A DNA stretch of 64,000 nucleotides from Qipengyuania flavescens (GTDB lineage: Bacteria > Pseudomonadota > Alphaproteobacteria > Sphingomonadales > Sphingomonadaceae), in the NCBI RefSeq assembly GCF_029688735.1, contig NZ_JARULD010000001.1, positions 124,001-188,000 of the forward strand. The letters are read 5' to 3'. The number at the start of each line of letters is the position of its first letter. Position 1 is the first letter of the stretch. Of the stretch, positions 53,276 through 62,988 are shown one piece after another. Below the pieces are notes generated by a model. It was not told where the DNA came from. It ran no database searches and worked only from the letters and a program-made list of their open reading frames with translations. The translations under genes were made by a program, and so were the position numbers.

Positions 53276-55222
53276 TCAGATCTCGACCTGACTTCCCAAC
53301 TCGACCACACGATTGGTCGGCAGGCGGAAGAAATCCATCGCGGTTGCGGCATTCCGCAGCATCCACGCGAATATCTTCTCGCGCCAGATCGGCATGCCTG
53401 GCTTGTCGCTGGCGAGCAGGGTCTGGCGGCTGAGGAAGAAGCTGGTGTGCATCATGTCGAACTTGCCGCCGCAGCGCTCCATCTCCTTCAGCCCTTCCGG
53501 CACGTTCGTCTCTTGCATGAAGCCATAGTGCAGGATCGCGCGGTAGAAGCCATCGCCGAGGTCGTGGATCTCGCAGCGCTTGTCGCTTTCGACATAGGGG
53601 CTGTCGGCGATCAGGACGGTCAGGATGATGACCCGTTCGTGCAGCACCTTGTTGTGCTTGATGTTGTGCAGCAGCGCGCTGGGCACTCCAGCGGTCTGGC
53701 TGGCCATGAAGATGGCGGTGCCCGGCACGCGGGTGGCGGAGTTCTTGGCGCTCTTGGCGAAAATCTCGATCGGCAATGCCGTCTCGCTCATCCGCTCGCG
53801 CATCAGCCTGCGCCCGCGCGCCCAAGTGGTGAGCAGCGTGAAGGCGACGAGGCCGACCACCAGGGGGAACCAGCCGCCATCGGGCACCTTCACGAGGTTT
53901 GCGGCAAAATACGCCCCGTCCACGATCAGGAAAAACACCACGATCGGCAGGGCGACCCACCATTTCCACTTCCACACGCCGACGAACAGCACGCCCATCA
54001 GGATCGTATCGATCGTTACCGCGCCGGTCACCGCGATGCCGTAAGCCGCGGCGAGGTTGGACGAGGTCTGGAAGGTCAGCACCAGCACGATCACCGCGAC
54101 CATCAGCGCCCAGTTGATCACCGGAATGTAGATCTGCCCCGCCTCGGTCTCGCTGGTGTGGCGGATCGAGAGGCGCGGCATGAAGCCCAGCTGCATGGCC
54201 TGGTGGGTGATGCTGAATGCGCCCGAGATGACGGCTTGGCTGGCGATGAAGGTCGCCATGGTGGCAAGGATCACCAGCGGCAGGCGATATTCTTCGCTCG
54301 CCAGCAGGAAGAACGGGTTGCGGACGACTTCGGCCGCCTGCTCGGGAGGCAGCCCCGCAATCATCGCGCCCTGCCCGAAATAGTTGAGCAACAGGCACGG
54401 CATAACGAAGCCGAACCAGCTCAAGCGCATCGGGCCGCGCCCGAAGTGGCCCATGTCCGAATACAGCGCTTCGGCCCCGGTCACCGCCAGCACCACCGCG
54501 CCCAGCGCAAGGAAGGCGATCACGCCGTCGGTCACGAAGAACATGACCGCATAATAGGGATTGAGCGCCCAGAGGATGTCCGGGTTCTGCACGATCTGGT
54601 TGAGCCCCAGCCCGGCGATCACCGCGAAATAGACGATCATCACCGGCGCGAAAAGCGCCCCCACCTTGGCCGTGCCGCGTGCCTGCAGCAGGAACAGTCC
54701 AACCAGCAGGACCAGGGCGATGGGGATCACCAACGGGTCGAGCCGGTGATCGACCACCGTCAGGCCCTCGACCGCTGAAAGCACCGAGATTGCGGGCGTG
54801 ATCATGCTGTCGCCGTAGAACAGCGAGGTCGCGAACACGCCAAGTAGCACCACCAGCCAGGCGTATTTCGTCTGTCCGATATGGCGGCTGATCAGCGCGA
54901 GCAGGGCAAGGCTGCCCCCCTGCCCCTTGTTGTCCGCGCGCATCAGGATCGTGACGTACTGGATCGCCACGACAACCGTCATCGACCAGAAGATCAGGCT
55001 GACCACGCCCAGCACATGCATCCGGTCGATGGCGATGCCGACCGACCCGGAGAAGGTCTCGCGGAAGGCATATAGCGGGCTGGTGCCGATGTCGCCGAAG
55101 ACGACGCCGATTGCACCGACTGCCAGGGCCGTGCGCGATGCGCCGCCATGGCCATTGCCGTGGCCGCCGGTGGAGGGAGCACCCTCGGGCACCGGGTCCT
55201 GGACGGTTGCGCTATCGCTCAT
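53276..55222 (-). CDS. kup: KUP-family potassium transporter
   Basis: A 648-aa, 12-TM K+/H+ symporter. [19 protein letters not shown] at the N terminus is the family signature, with [40 protein letters not shown] and [16 protein letters not shown] following. The hydrophilic C-terminal domain (from about residue 480) ends [10 protein letters not shown]. It is followed on the same strand by the DUF6445-like gene 57 bp away. Confidence 0.97.
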   Translation of the reverse strand: MSDSATVQDPVPEGAPSTGGHGNGHGGASRTALAVGAIGVVFGDIGTSPLYAFRETFSGSVGIAIDRMHVLGVVSLIFWSMTVVVAIQYVTILMRADNKGQGGSLALLALISRHIGQTKYAWLVVLLGVFATSLFYGDSMITPAISVLSAVEGLTVVDHRLDPLVIPIALVLLVGLFLLQARGTAKVGALFAPVMIVYFAVIAGLGLNQIVQNPDILWALNPYYAVMFFVTDGVIAFLALGAVVLAVTGAEALYSDMGHFGRGPMRLSWFGFVMPCLLLNYFGQGAMIAGLPPEQAAEVVRNPFFLLASEEYRLPLVILATMATFIASQAVISGAFSITHQAMQLGFMPRLSIRHTSETEAGQIYIPVINWALMVAVIVLVLTFQTSSNLAAAYGIAVTGAVTIDTILMGVLFVGVWKWKWWVALPIVVFFLIVDGAYFAANLVKVPDGGWFPLVVGLVAFTLLTTWARGRRLMRERMSETALPIEIFAKSAKNSATRVPGTAIFMASQTAGVPSALLHNIKHNKVLHERVIILTVLIADSPYVESDKRCEIHDLGDGFYRAILHYGFMQETNVPEGLKEMERCGGKFDMMHTSFFLSRQTLLASDKPGMPIWREKIFAWMLRNAATAMDFFRLPTNRVVELGSQVEI

Positions 55223-55341
55223 GAGGAAAAGATGTCCGGCCGCATTGCGTCATTCGCCTGAATGGCAGGGCACTGCCCCGCGCAGGGCGCGCCGATTAGC
55301 AGCATGGCTGCCCGCCCGCAATACGGTGCCGCACGACTGTC

Positions 55342-55998
55342 TCATTCGGCTGCTTCGGCTTCTTCGGCGGCCGAAGAGATGCCGAGCAGGCCGTCGAGCC
55401 GCGCGATGCGTTCGGCCAGCAGCGGGCGCCAGTCGGCGTCCTCAGGCGCCTCCGCCAGCAGCTCCACCCAGAGTTCGCGCGTGCGCTGCGGTTCACCGGC
55501 CCGCAGCCATGCGAGGCCGAGGAAATAGATCGGCGCCGGGTTGCCGCGCCCGACCGCGTCGGCACGTTCGTAGGCGTTGAGGGCCGCCGGGGTCAGCTGC
55601 CCCTCGGCATGCTCAACCAGCGAGTTGCCCAGCGCCAGCCAGGCTTCTGAATCGTTCGGGTTCTCGGCGAGGGCGTTGCTAAGGAAACGCGCCGACTGGT
55701 CGAACTGGCCGCGGCGCGCGAAGGCATCGGCGGTCACCACGAAGCGGGAGGGTAGCACGCCCTCGGCATAGAATTCGCGCCGGGCCTGCACCATGGCCTC
55801 GCCCGATCGCGCGGTTTCGCCTCCGGTTGCGACGCGAGGCGCGCCCGCCTGCCCGGGCGAACCCTGAATCGCATAGCCCGCCAGCCCGAAAAGGAGCGCG
55901 GCCCCGAATAGCGCCCAAACGCTGCGCGGCAGCTTCAGCAGGAAGACGGCCCCGGCGAAGGTCAACAGCGCCAGCAGCAGGATCGGCACCCAGCTCAC
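55342..55998 (-). CDS. ccmI: c-type cytochrome biogenesis protein CcmI (CycH-like TPR)
   Basis: Holds apocytochrome c for heme ligation. The 218-aa protein has two N-terminal TM helices (about residues 3-20 and 26-42) and a periplasmic TPR region (DAFARRGQFDQSARFLSNAL, SEAWLALGNSL, NPAPIYFLGLAWLRAGE). GTG is the start, overlapping the ccmH stop (GTGA). It is the last gene of the ccm operon and ends 119 bp before the kup start. Confidence 0.88.
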   Translation of the reverse strand: MSWVPILLLALLTFAGAVFLLKLPRSVWALFGAALLFGLAGYAIQGSPGQAGAPRVATGGETARSGEAMVQARREFYAEGVLPSRFVVTADAFARRGQFDQSARFLSNALAENPNDSEAWLALGNSLVEHAEGQLTPAALNAYERADAVGRGNPAPIYFLGLAWLRAGEPQRTRELWVELLAEAPEDADWRPLLAERIARLDGLLGISSAAEEAEAAE

Positions 55999-56405
55999 GA
56001 TGCGCGCCTCCGCAGGCGGCTTGCCAGCACCGCAGCCGCGATCAGCACCAGCAGCGCGGGGATGGCGAACAGCGGCCAGGTTACAGCGCTTACCTCGGGC
56101 CGATAGCTGACGTAATCGCCATAGCGCTGGACCAGCCACGCGCGCACCGCCTCCGGGTCTTCGCCAGCCGCGATGCGAATGCGGACCTGATGCCGCATGT
56201 CGCCCGCCATCGGTGCATCGCTATCGGCGATGGACTGCGACTGGCACTTCAAGCAGCGCAGCGTCTCCATGAGGTCCTGCGCGGCAGCCTCCTGCGCCGG
56301 GTCGTCGAGCTGGCGATAGGCGAAGGGTGCGGGAGGCATGCTGTCTTGCGCGGCAAGCGGCAACGCAAGGCTCAACGCGAGCAGACAGAGCGCCAACCGG
56401 CTCAT
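55995..56405 (-). CDS. ccmH: cytochrome c biogenesis protein CcmH
   Basis: Membrane-anchored thiol-disulfide protein that reduces the heme-binding cysteines of apocytochrome c. The 136-aa protein has a signal peptide, the LRCLKCQ motif (L-R-C-x2-C) in LMETLRCLKCQSQSIADSDA, the RIRIAAGEDPEAVRAWLVQRYGDYV-type segment, and a C-terminal TM helix. ATGA overlaps on its 5' side and GTGA on its 3' side. Confidence 0.95.
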   Translation of the reverse strand: MSRLALCLLALSLALPLAAQDSMPPAPFAYRQLDDPAQEAAAQDLMETLRCLKCQSQSIADSDAPMAGDMRHQVRIRIAAGEDPEAVRAWLVQRYGDYVSYRPEVSAVTWPLFAIPALLVLIAAAVLASRLRRRAS

Positions 56406-56926
56406 CGCGCCTTCTCCAGTTCGGCCAAAAGCGTCGGCACATCGCGTTCGCGAATATCGCCGAGGTGCTGGTAGCGGATGATGCCCCGGCCATCGATGAC
56501 GAAAGTCTCGGGCACCCCCGACGAGCCGATCGCCAGCTGGACTTCCGACAAATCGTCGCGCGCGATACGCGTGTAGGGGTTGCCATGCTGCGCCAGAAAG
56601 CGCGCCACATCCTCGGGCCGGTCGCGGATCGCGATGCCGACGATGGGCACACCCGCCTCCTTCAGCCGCTCCAGCTGCGGCGCTTCGGCAATGCACGGCA
56701 GGCACCAGCTGGCCCAGATATTGAGCAAGCGGGGCGTCCCGTCCTTGAAGTCGGTAGTCGCGGCACCACTTGCGCCCTCGGTCGCGGGCGGAAGGTCGAA
56801 ATAGGGCAGCGCCTCGCCGATCATCCCGCTCTCGACGAAATCGTCCTTCGGCTGGGTCAGCTGGTAGGCGGCCAGGCCAAGGAACCCAGCGAACAGGAAC
56901 AGCGGAAGCCACACGCGCCAGCTCAT
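56402..56926 (-). CDS. ccmG: thiol:disulfide interchange protein CcmG/DsbE
   Basis: A 174-aa periplasmic thioredoxin-fold protein with an N-terminal anchor (about residues 5-22) and the redox motif WASWCLPCIAEAP, cis-Pro in SSGVPETFVID. It passes electrons to CcmH and apocytochrome c. The start MSWRVWLP overlaps the ccmF stop by 4 nt. Confidence 0.95.
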   Translation of the reverse strand: MSWRVWLPLFLFAGFLGLAAYQLTQPKDDFVESGMIGEALPYFDLPPATEGASGAATTDFKDGTPRLLNIWASWCLPCIAEAPQLERLKEAGVPIVGIAIRDRPEDVARFLAQHGNPYTRIARDDLSEVQLAIGSSGVPETFVIDGRGIIRYQHLGDIRERDVPTLLAELEKAR

Positions 56927-58878
56927 GCCATCGCCTCCATCTCCGCGCGCCGCTCGACGATCCGCCGGGCGATGCGCCGTCGCCGGATGTCTGCGATCAC
57001 GCGACCGACCAGCGCAAGCGCGCCGCCCAACGCGACCAGCAGGCCGCCGTACCAGATCAGCGTGACGAGCGGCTTCCACCACAACCGCAGCTGCCAGCGG
57101 CCATCCAGCGTCCGGTCGCCGATGACGGCATAGAGCTGGCCATTCCACCGCGTCGACAGCGCGCTCTCGGTGGTTTCCTGCGGCGGTGCCCAGAACCGCC
57201 GCGCCTGCGGATTGAGCATGACCGGCTCGGCTCCGTCATAGCTCGCTGTCAGGCGACCCTCGATGGCCGTCCAGTTGGGCCCTGCGACCGGCATCACCTC
57301 GCTCAGCGTCACGGTCCAGGGGCCGACCTGCGTGCTCTGTCCTGCCTCGACTGCCGCGAGACGTTCCTTCGAGAAAGCGCTTTCGCTCGCCATGCCGATC
57401 AGGGCCACGGCGATACCGAAATGGGCAACGATCATACCCCACGTCGCCAGAGGAACGCGCTTCAGATTGCGGCCCCGCAGCGGGAGGAAGCTGGCCACGC
57501 CAAGTCCGATCCCGAGGGCGAGCCCTAGCAAGGGCAGGATCGCGACGCCGGTGACGAAGCCGAAGAATATCAGCGATACGAGCACGAGCGCCGCGAACAG
57601 CGCCAGCTCTGGCCGGATGCGCTCCAGCCGGTCCTGGCGCCAGCGCAGCAGCGGTCCCACGGCCATGACCAGCAGCATGGGAACGACGAAAATCGCCGAA
57701 ACCGGATTGAAATAAGGCGGGCCGACGGACACGCGCATGTCGAAGGCTTCGGTCAGCAGCGGATAGAGCGTGCCGAGCAGCACAATCGCAAGAATGGCGC
57801 TCAACATCACATTGTTAAACACCAGCGCACCCTCTCGGCTGGTCGCTGTAAAGCGCTGACCTTCATTGATCGTATTGGCGCGCAGGGCGAACAGCAACAG
57901 CGCGCCGCCGATGAAGAGGCCCAGCAGCACGAGGATAAAGCTCCCCCGTTCCGGGTCGACGGCGAAGGCGTGGACGCTGGTGAGAATGCCGGAGCGCACG
58001 AGGAACGTCCCCACCATGCTCATCGAGAATGCAACCACGCCGAGCATGATCGTCCACACGCGCAGGGCATCGCGGCTGGCGAGGACGCTGGTCGAATGCA
58101 GCAAAGCCGTCGCGGCCAGCCAGGGCATAAGCGAGGCATTCTCGACCGGATCCCAGAACCAGTACCCGCCCCAGCCAAGCTCGTAATAGGCCCAATAAGA
58201 CCCAGCCACGATGCCGAGCGTCAGGAACACCCATGCCCCAAGCACCCAGGGCCGCATCGCACTGGCGAAATCCGGCGTGACTTGCCGCGTCAGCAGTGCG
58301 CCGACGGCGAAGCTGAAGGCGACCGAGAGGCCGACATAGCCCATGTACAGCGTCGGCGGATGGAAGGCGAGGCCCAGGTCCTGGAGCAGCGGATTGAGGC
58401 CAAGGCCCTCCGGCGCGGGCACCGGCAATCGCTCGAATGGATTGGAACTCAGGATCAGGAAGGCATAGAAGCCCAGCGAAACGAGGCCCTGCGCCGCCAG
58501 TGTCGCCTGCATCGTGCGCTCCGGCAGGCGCCTTTCTGCAAGCGCGATAAGCCCGCCCGAGAGCGACATCACCGTCACCCACAACAGCATGGAGCCTTCG
58601 TGGTTGCCCCATGCACCGGAAAGCTTGAACACCAGCGGCTTTAATGAATGGGAGTTGGCTGCAACCAGCTTCACCGAGAGATCGGTGATGGCGAACAGCC
58701 ACAACAGCATGGCGAAGGCAATGCTGGCGAGCGCGGCCTGCACGACCGCACTCGGCCTTACCAACCTGGCGATCTCGCTCCCCTCGCCGGCGCGAACGGC
58801 GAGGAACCCGGCGGCCATCTGAAGCGCGGCAAGCGCGGCGGCGAGCCACAGCGCGGCATGACCGAGTTCGGCGATCAT
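56923..58878 (-). CDS. ccmF: heme lyase subunit CcmF
   Basis: A 651-aa polytopic protein that, with CcmH and CcmI, attaches heme to apocytochrome c. The tryptophan-rich WWD motif WGGYWFWDPVENASLMPWL is present, flanked by heme-ligand histidines (AFHPPTLYMGY; LLHSTSVLASR). About 14-15 TM helices are seen. The start MIAELGHAAL overlaps the ccmE stop (ATGA). Confidence 0.97.
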   Translation of the reverse strand: MIAELGHAALWLAAALAALQMAAGFLAVRAGEGSEIARLVRPSAVVQAALASIAFAMLLWLFAITDLSVKLVAANSHSLKPLVFKLSGAWGNHEGSMLLWVTVMSLSGGLIALAERRLPERTMQATLAAQGLVSLGFYAFLILSSNPFERLPVPAPEGLGLNPLLQDLGLAFHPPTLYMGYVGLSVAFSFAVGALLTRQVTPDFASAMRPWVLGAWVFLTLGIVAGSYWAYYELGWGGYWFWDPVENASLMPWLAATALLHSTSVLASRDALRVWTIMLGVVAFSMSMVGTFLVRSGILTSVHAFAVDPERGSFILVLLGLFIGGALLLFALRANTINEGQRFTATSREGALVFNNVMLSAILAIVLLGTLYPLLTEAFDMRVSVGPPYFNPVSAIFVVPMLLVMAVGPLLRWRQDRLERIRPELALFAALVLVSLIFFGFVTGVAILPLLGLALGIGLGVASFLPLRGRNLKRVPLATWGMIVAHFGIAVALIGMASESAFSKERLAAVEAGQSTQVGPWTVTLSEVMPVAGPNWTAIEGRLTASYDGAEPVMLNPQARRFWAPPQETTESALSTRWNGQLYAVIGDRTLDGRWQLRLWWKPLVTLIWYGGLLVALGGALALVGRVIADIRRRRIARRIVERRAEMEAMA

Positions 58879-59345
58879 TCGATGCCGACCGTCGTCTCTT
58901 CGGCCATCTTCGCGGCCTGCATCTCGCTCATGCCCTCGAGTTCCTTGGGCACGTAATTCTCGTCATGCTTGGCTAGCAAGTTGTCGGCCACGAAGGTGCC
59001 GTCGGGGCCGAGCCGTCCCTCGGCAACCACGCCGGAGCCCTCGACAAACAGGTCGGGCGCGATGCCGCTGAAGCGTACCGGAATGCGCGAGCCGTCATTG
59101 CCGGTGACTGCAAAGCGCAGCGTCACACCGTCGTTATCGGTCGTAAGCGAACCCTGTTCGACCATGCCTCCCAGCCTCACGGCCTGGCCCACGGCGGGCG
59201 GATCGGCCTGCATCTGCTCCGGCAGGTAGAAGTAGTTCGCCTGATTGCGCAGCGCATAGGCAGCCAGCAGCCCCGCGCCGACAAGCGCCACGAGAGCCAG
59301 GACCACGAGGATCAGCCGCTGATGCTTGGGTTTGAGCGCGCTCAT
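58875..59345 (-). CDS. ccmE: heme chaperone CcmE
   Basis: A 156-aa periplasmic OB-fold protein carrying heme covalently on the histidine of LLAKHDENYVPKE. It has one N-terminal TM anchor (about residues 12-31) and RLGGMVEQGSL. It overlaps ccmD (ATGA) and ccmF. Confidence 0.96.
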   Translation of the reverse strand: MSALKPKHQRLILVVLALVALVGAGLLAAYALRNQANYFYLPEQMQADPPAVGQAVRLGGMVEQGSLTTDNDGVTLRFAVTGNDGSRIPVRFSGIAPDLFVEGSGVVAEGRLGPDGTFVADNLLAKHDENYVPKELEGMSEMQAAKMAEETTVGIE

Positions 59346-59482
59346 TTCCGACGGCTTTCCGCGCGGCGACGTTCGGCCCGCTTCATATCGACCCACGCCC
59401 AGGCGATCATCGCCAGCGTGCCGACGACCCCCACCGCATAAGCGGCAAGGACGAAATCCCACTGGTCGAGCGCTTCGCGCAT
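59342..59482 (-). CDS. ccmD: heme exporter protein CcmD (46 aa)
   Basis: A short gene missed by length cut-offs. MREALDQWDFVLAAYAVGVV begins a single TM helix and is followed by a highly basic cytoplasmic tail (DMKRAERRRAESRRK), as in CcmD, which helps release holo-CcmE from CcmABC. It shares one base with the ccmC stop (TGATG) and 4 nt with the ccmE start, exactly filling the gap. Confidence 0.92.
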   Translation of the reverse strand: MREALDQWDFVLAAYAVGVVGTLAMIAWAWVDMKRAERRRAESRRK

Positions 59483-60204
59483 CAGACGGCCTCGCTCGCT
59501 CGGCGCCGCAGGCGCGCTTCGGCCTGGATGTCGGCCAGCAGCGCTCGCATGCGTGCCAGCACGATCCCGCCGAAGATCAGCGAGAAGCCGACGACTGCGA
59601 CCAGCAGCGGCGCAAGGTATTCGCCATCGATCGCGCTATTACCCATGGTAATGCTCGGCGGCTGGTGGAGCGAGTTCCACCAGACGACGCTGCGATTGAT
59701 GATCGGAATGTTGATCGCACCAACCAGCCCGAAGATCGCCGGGATGCGGGCGCTCACTCCCTCACGGGCAGCGGCTTGCGCCAGCGCGATATAGGCGGCG
59801 TAGAGGAAGGCCAGCACCAGCATGCTGGTCAGCCTGCCGTCCCATACCCACCAAGTCCCCCAGGTCGGGCGACCCCAGATCGAGCCGGTGACGAGGCAGA
59901 TCAGCGTGAAGACGAGGCCGGGCACTGCCGCTGCACGCGCGGCAAGTGCCGCGAGCGGGTGCCGCCACACGAGGTATACGAGGCTGGAAATAGCAATTGC
60001 GGTCCATCCTCCCATGCCCAGCCATGCTGCGGGCACGTGCAGGAACAGGATGCGCACCGTCTCACCCATCAACCGGTCGGGCGACACCTGCGTCAGCCCC
60101 CACCATAGCGCGCCTGCGCTCAGCACGAGCCCTGCCACAAGCAACAGCGGCGTCAGCCAGCTGGCGAGCGTTTGGAACCGTTTGGGATTGGCGAAGCCGT
60201 GCAT
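59482..60204 (-). CDS. ccmC: heme exporter protein CcmC
   Basis: A 240-aa, six-TM heme handling protein with the WWD motif WGTWWVWDGRLTSMLVLAF and heme-ligand histidines (ILFLHVPAAWLGM; VWWNSLHQPPSI). It loads heme onto CcmE. It is the first gene of the operon here; ccmA and ccmB do not precede it and must lie elsewhere. Confidence 0.96.
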   Translation of the reverse strand: MHGFANPKRFQTLASWLTPLLLVAGLVLSAGALWWGLTQVSPDRLMGETVRILFLHVPAAWLGMGGWTAIAISSLVYLVWRHPLAALAARAAAVPGLVFTLICLVTGSIWGRPTWGTWWVWDGRLTSMLVLAFLYAAYIALAQAAAREGVSARIPAIFGLVGAINIPIINRSVVWWNSLHQPPSITMGNSAIDGEYLAPLLVAVVGFSLIFGGIVLARMRALLADIQAEARLRRRASEAV

Positions 60205-60264
60205 GATGTAAGCCGTGCGCGCGCTTTTACAGGCCCGCGCCTGACCCGCAAGTGAAGATGGTCC

Positions 60265-61332
60265 CTAAGCGCGCCCGATCAGGCGTTGGGCCATGCGATC
60301 GGCGACCTGATCGGGAGAAAGGCCGCTTTCGTCGCTCTCGGTCCAGATCTGCTCGAGACGACCGGGGATTTGCGCAATGCGCTTGCGGACCTCGTTGATG
60401 TCGCACGGCGCTTTGTCACACCGGCAGAGGTATTCGAGCGTCACCGAGATGATGCCGCCAGCGTTGATGACATAGTCCGGCGCGTAGAGAATGCCGCGCT
60501 CTGCCAGCATGGGGCCATGTTCGGGCCGTCGCAGTTGATTGTTCGCCCCGCCAGCCACGATTTTACAGTCCAGCCGGGCAATCCCTTCGTCGTCGAGCAC
60601 TGCACCAAGCGCATTCGGACTGAATACGTCGCAGGCAATGGACATGACCGCATCGGGCGCGGCAGTATCGGCACCGAGTTCTGCGGCGAGCGATTCGGCG
60701 CGGTCCTGGTTCACGTCCGACAGCGTCAGCTTTGCGCCCTCCTTGGCGAGCAATCGGGCGACTCCGCCACCGACGCTGCCGGTGCCCTGAATCGCGACAT
60801 GCACGCCTTCGACGCTGTCCTTGCCGAGCTTGTGCTGCACCGCGGCCTTGATGCCGAGGAAGATGCCAAGCGCGGTGAAGGGCCCCGGATCGCCACCCGC
60901 GGCGTCCTCGCCCTCGACCGGAAGGCCGGAGACATATTGCGTGCGCTCGGCGACGGCCGCCATGTCGGCTTCGGAGATACCGACGTCCTCGGCGGTCACA
61001 TACTTGCCGCCGAGACCTTCGACGGCATCGGCGAAAGCGGCGAGCATTTCGGGCGTCTTGCTCTTGTCTTCCGGTGCGAGGATCACGGCCTTGCCGCCGC
61101 CCATGGGCAGGCCGGCCATGGCGTTCTTGTAACTCATCCCGCGCGAGAGGCGCAGGGCATCGCGCATGGCATCGCCGGGTTCGGCATAGTGCCAAAAACG
61201 CGTGCCGCCCGCGCCGGGGCCGAGATGGGTGGAATGGAGCGCGATAATCGCCGTGAGGCCGCTTTTCCGGTCACGCACGAAATGCACGAGTTCGTGATCG
61301 TCGTAGTCCGCTTCGGTCCAGAAAGCCGTCAT
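60265..61332 (-). CDS. Leu/Glu/Phe/Val dehydrogenase family enzyme
   Basis: NAD-dependent oxidative deamination of an amino acid, probably branched-chain. The 355-aa protein has substrate lysines K69 (SYKNAMAGL) and K81 (PMGGGKAV), the dinucleotide-binding IQGTGSVGGGVARLLAKEG, and IVAGGANNQL. Length and motifs fit leucine or valine dehydrogenases rather than GdhA. The start MTAFWTEADYDD is clear; open frame upstream crosses tRNA-His. It lies 60 bp upstream of ccmC, possibly in the same unit. Confidence 0.92.
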   Translation of the reverse strand: MTAFWTEADYDDHELVHFVRDRKSGLTAIIALHSTHLGPGAGGTRFWHYAEPGDAMRDALRLSRGMSYKNAMAGLPMGGGKAVILAPEDKSKTPEMLAAFADAVEGLGGKYVTAEDVGISEADMAAVAERTQYVSGLPVEGEDAAGGDPGPFTALGIFLGIKAAVQHKLGKDSVEGVHVAIQGTGSVGGGVARLLAKEGAKLTLSDVNQDRAESLAAELGADTAAPDAVMSIACDVFSPNALGAVLDDEGIARLDCKIVAGGANNQLRRPEHGPMLAERGILYAPDYVINAGGIISVTLEYLCRCDKAPCDINEVRKRIAQIPGRLEQIWTESDESGLSPDQVADRMAQRLIGRA

Positions 61333-61384
61333 CGCCAAAATGCCCCTGCAAGCTGTGCGGAGCGGTCTAATCTCGGAGGGAAAA

Positions 61385-61462
61385 TGGGGCGATCGAGGGG
61401 TCTCGAACCCCCGACCTCCGGTACCACAAACCGGCGCTCTAACCAACTGAGCTACGATCGCC
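61385..61462 (-). tRNA. tRNA-His (GTG)
   Basis: Cloverleaf on the minus strand with the extra G-1 pairing C73, the His identity element: G plus acceptor GCGATCG/CGATCGC. Anticodon stem CCGGT/ACCGG has loop TTGTGGT (anticodon GTG). T-arm GGGGGTTCGAGACCCC-like; CCA is encoded. Confidence 0.95.
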
Positions 61463-61654
61463 ACAAGCCCCCGGAACCGCCCGGGAAGGGGGCCTGATAC
61501 GCCCGCACGATTGGGCGTCAACCCGTCCCGTGCAGCGGCGTGGGCCTGTTGCACAACACTCTGCAAATGGGAAGCGAAAAAGCGCGAAGGCGGCACAACG
61601 CGCAACATTATGTCGCGACTTGCCTGAAGGCTCGGCTCGGCTAGTCTGCGCTGC

Positions 61655-62290
61655 ATGACGGGGTCGGGCGAATCTTCGGCAGAGCGACTGCTCGCGCAGG
61701 ACGGCATGCAACGCGTGCCGAACCCGAAGGCCGAGCTGTTCCAGCTACGCGATTTCGTGCCGCCGGAGCTGTGCGCCGAACTGATTGCCCTGATCGAGAC
61801 GGACCGCCGCCCCTCCACCCTCGCCGATGCGGGCGACGACCATTATTTCCGCACCAGCGAGACCTGCGACCTGTCGGCTGACGAGCCCGCGGTTCAGGCG
61901 CTGGAAAACAAGCTCCATGCGCTGACCCGGATCGACCCCGCACATGGCGAGCCGCTGCAGGGCCAGCGCTACGATGTCGGCCAGGAGTTCAAGCCGCATT
62001 GCGACTATTTCAATCCCGGCGGGCAGGACTGGGAGAAATACTGCTCGGTCGCCGGCCAGCGGACCTGGACCTTCATGATCTATCTCAACGATGTGGAGGC
62101 CGGGGGCGCGACGCGGTTCAAGGCGATCGGCAAGACCTTCCAGCCCGAAGCGGGCAAGCTGCTCGGCTGGAACAACCGCCGCCCCGACGGCCGAGAGAAC
62201 CCGAACACAATCCATCACGGGATGAAGGTGCGGAAGGGCGTGAAATACGTGATCACGAAGTGGTATCGCGAGAAGGAGTGGGGGTGGTGA
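61655..62290 (+). CDS. 2OG-Fe(II) oxygenase, prolyl 4-hydroxylase alpha-like
   Basis: A 211-aa jelly-roll oxygenase. The Fe(II) triad is H-x-D in EFKPHCDYF and the distal His in TIHHGMKVRKG; the 2OG-binding Lys is in VKYVITKWY. RTSETCDL and TFMIYLNDVEAGGATRF match bacterial P4H-like proteins. The substrate is unknown; bacterial relatives hydroxylate proline in proteins such as EF-Tu. The downstream membrane gene starts in its stop codon (GTGA). Confidence 0.92.
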   Translation: MTGSGESSAERLLAQDGMQRVPNPKAELFQLRDFVPPELCAELIALIETDRRPSTLADAGDDHYFRTSETCDLSADEPAVQALENKLHALTRIDPAHGEPLQGQRYDVGQEFKPHCDYFNPGGQDWEKYCSVAGQRTWTFMIYLNDVEAGGATRFKAIGKTFQPEAGKLLGWNNRRPDGRENPNTIHHGMKVRKGVKYVITKWYREKEWGW

Positions 62291-62601
62291 GCCGGGAAGG
62301 CGTTTGGGGCATCGCTGCAATATTCGGCACAGTTGGCTTGGGTTTTAGTGCCTTCTGGTTTGTGTCCAACTACACGATCTTGCATAATCGACATGACGTC
62401 GTGACCGAGGCTCGACTTGTCTGGACTGGAGGCGCAAAACCGATGTCACGCCTCCCTTGGGGCGACTATATCGTGCGGGTTGACGGTGATGCAGGAATCG
62501 AAATCACCTGCCGCGATGGAACCGTAACGAACGGTGGCTACGTCACCGGATTGATGGCCGAGGACTACACCGTCACGCGCGACTGCAAAATCATATCGTA
62601 A
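62287..62601 (+). CDS. small membrane-anchored protein, unknown
   Basis: A 104-aa protein from a GTG that overlaps the P4H-like stop. One N-terminal TM helix (about residues 7-25, GIAAIFGTVGLGFSAFWFV) is followed by a soluble beta-rich domain with two cysteines (EITCRDG, TRDCKIIS). Translational coupling is the main support. It converges with rpmE. Not recognised. Confidence 0.6.
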   Translation: MSREGVWGIAAIFGTVGLGFSAFWFVSNYTILHNRHDVVTEARLVWTGGAKPMSRLPWGDYIVRVDGDAGIEITCRDGTVTNGGYVTGLMAEDYTVTRDCKIIS

Positions 62602-62610
62602 CTCAGAATG

Positions 62611-62636
62611 AAAAAAGGCGGCCCCGCAGGACCGCC
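62611..62636 (-). terminator. rpmE intrinsic terminator
   Basis: On the minus strand GGCGGTCC pairs with GGGCCGCC (one T-G pair) around TGCG, followed by TTTTTTC. Confidence 0.88.
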
Positions 62637-62666
62637 CTCTCGAATACGCGCGACTGGCGCGGGTGC

Positions 62667-62894
62667 TCAGTTCTTCTTGAGCGACAGCCCGCCGAAACGC
62701 TTGTTGAAGGCTGCGACGCGGCCGCCTTCCTGAAGCTGCTGCTTGCCGCCGGTCCACGCCGGGTGGCTCGTCGGGTCGATTTCGAGCGTCAGCGTGTCGC
62801 CTTCGCTGCCCCAGGTCGAGCGCGTCTGGAATTCGGTGCCATCGGTCATCTTGACCGTGATCATGTGATAATCGGGGTGGCCATCGGTCTTCAT
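62667..62894 (-). CDS. rpmE: 50S ribosomal protein bL31
   Basis: A 75-aa ribosomal protein: [20 protein letters not shown], then [16 protein letters not shown] and [11 protein letters not shown]. It lacks the CxxC zinc motif, so it is the Zn-independent form (C- type). It is a monocistronic unit with its own terminator. Confidence 0.96.
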   Translation of the reverse strand: MKTDGHPDYHMITVKMTDGTEFQTRSTWGSEGDTLTLEIDPTSHPAWTGGKQQLQEGGRVAAFNKRFGGLSLKKN

Positions 62895-62988
62895 GATAGT
62901 CGTCCTTTGAGCTTCGGAGCGGTTCCGACCGGTCCAGCTGTGTTTGGGAAAGGCGCGCGCATAGCGGCGAGCGCCGAGATTGGCAACC

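Noticed and set aside
52364-54778. 804-codon plus-strand open frame across kup and the DUF6445-like gene
   Set aside because: It is a GC-rich antisense frame to two well-supported genes, shows no domain and has the His/Arg/Asp-rich composition of such shadows.
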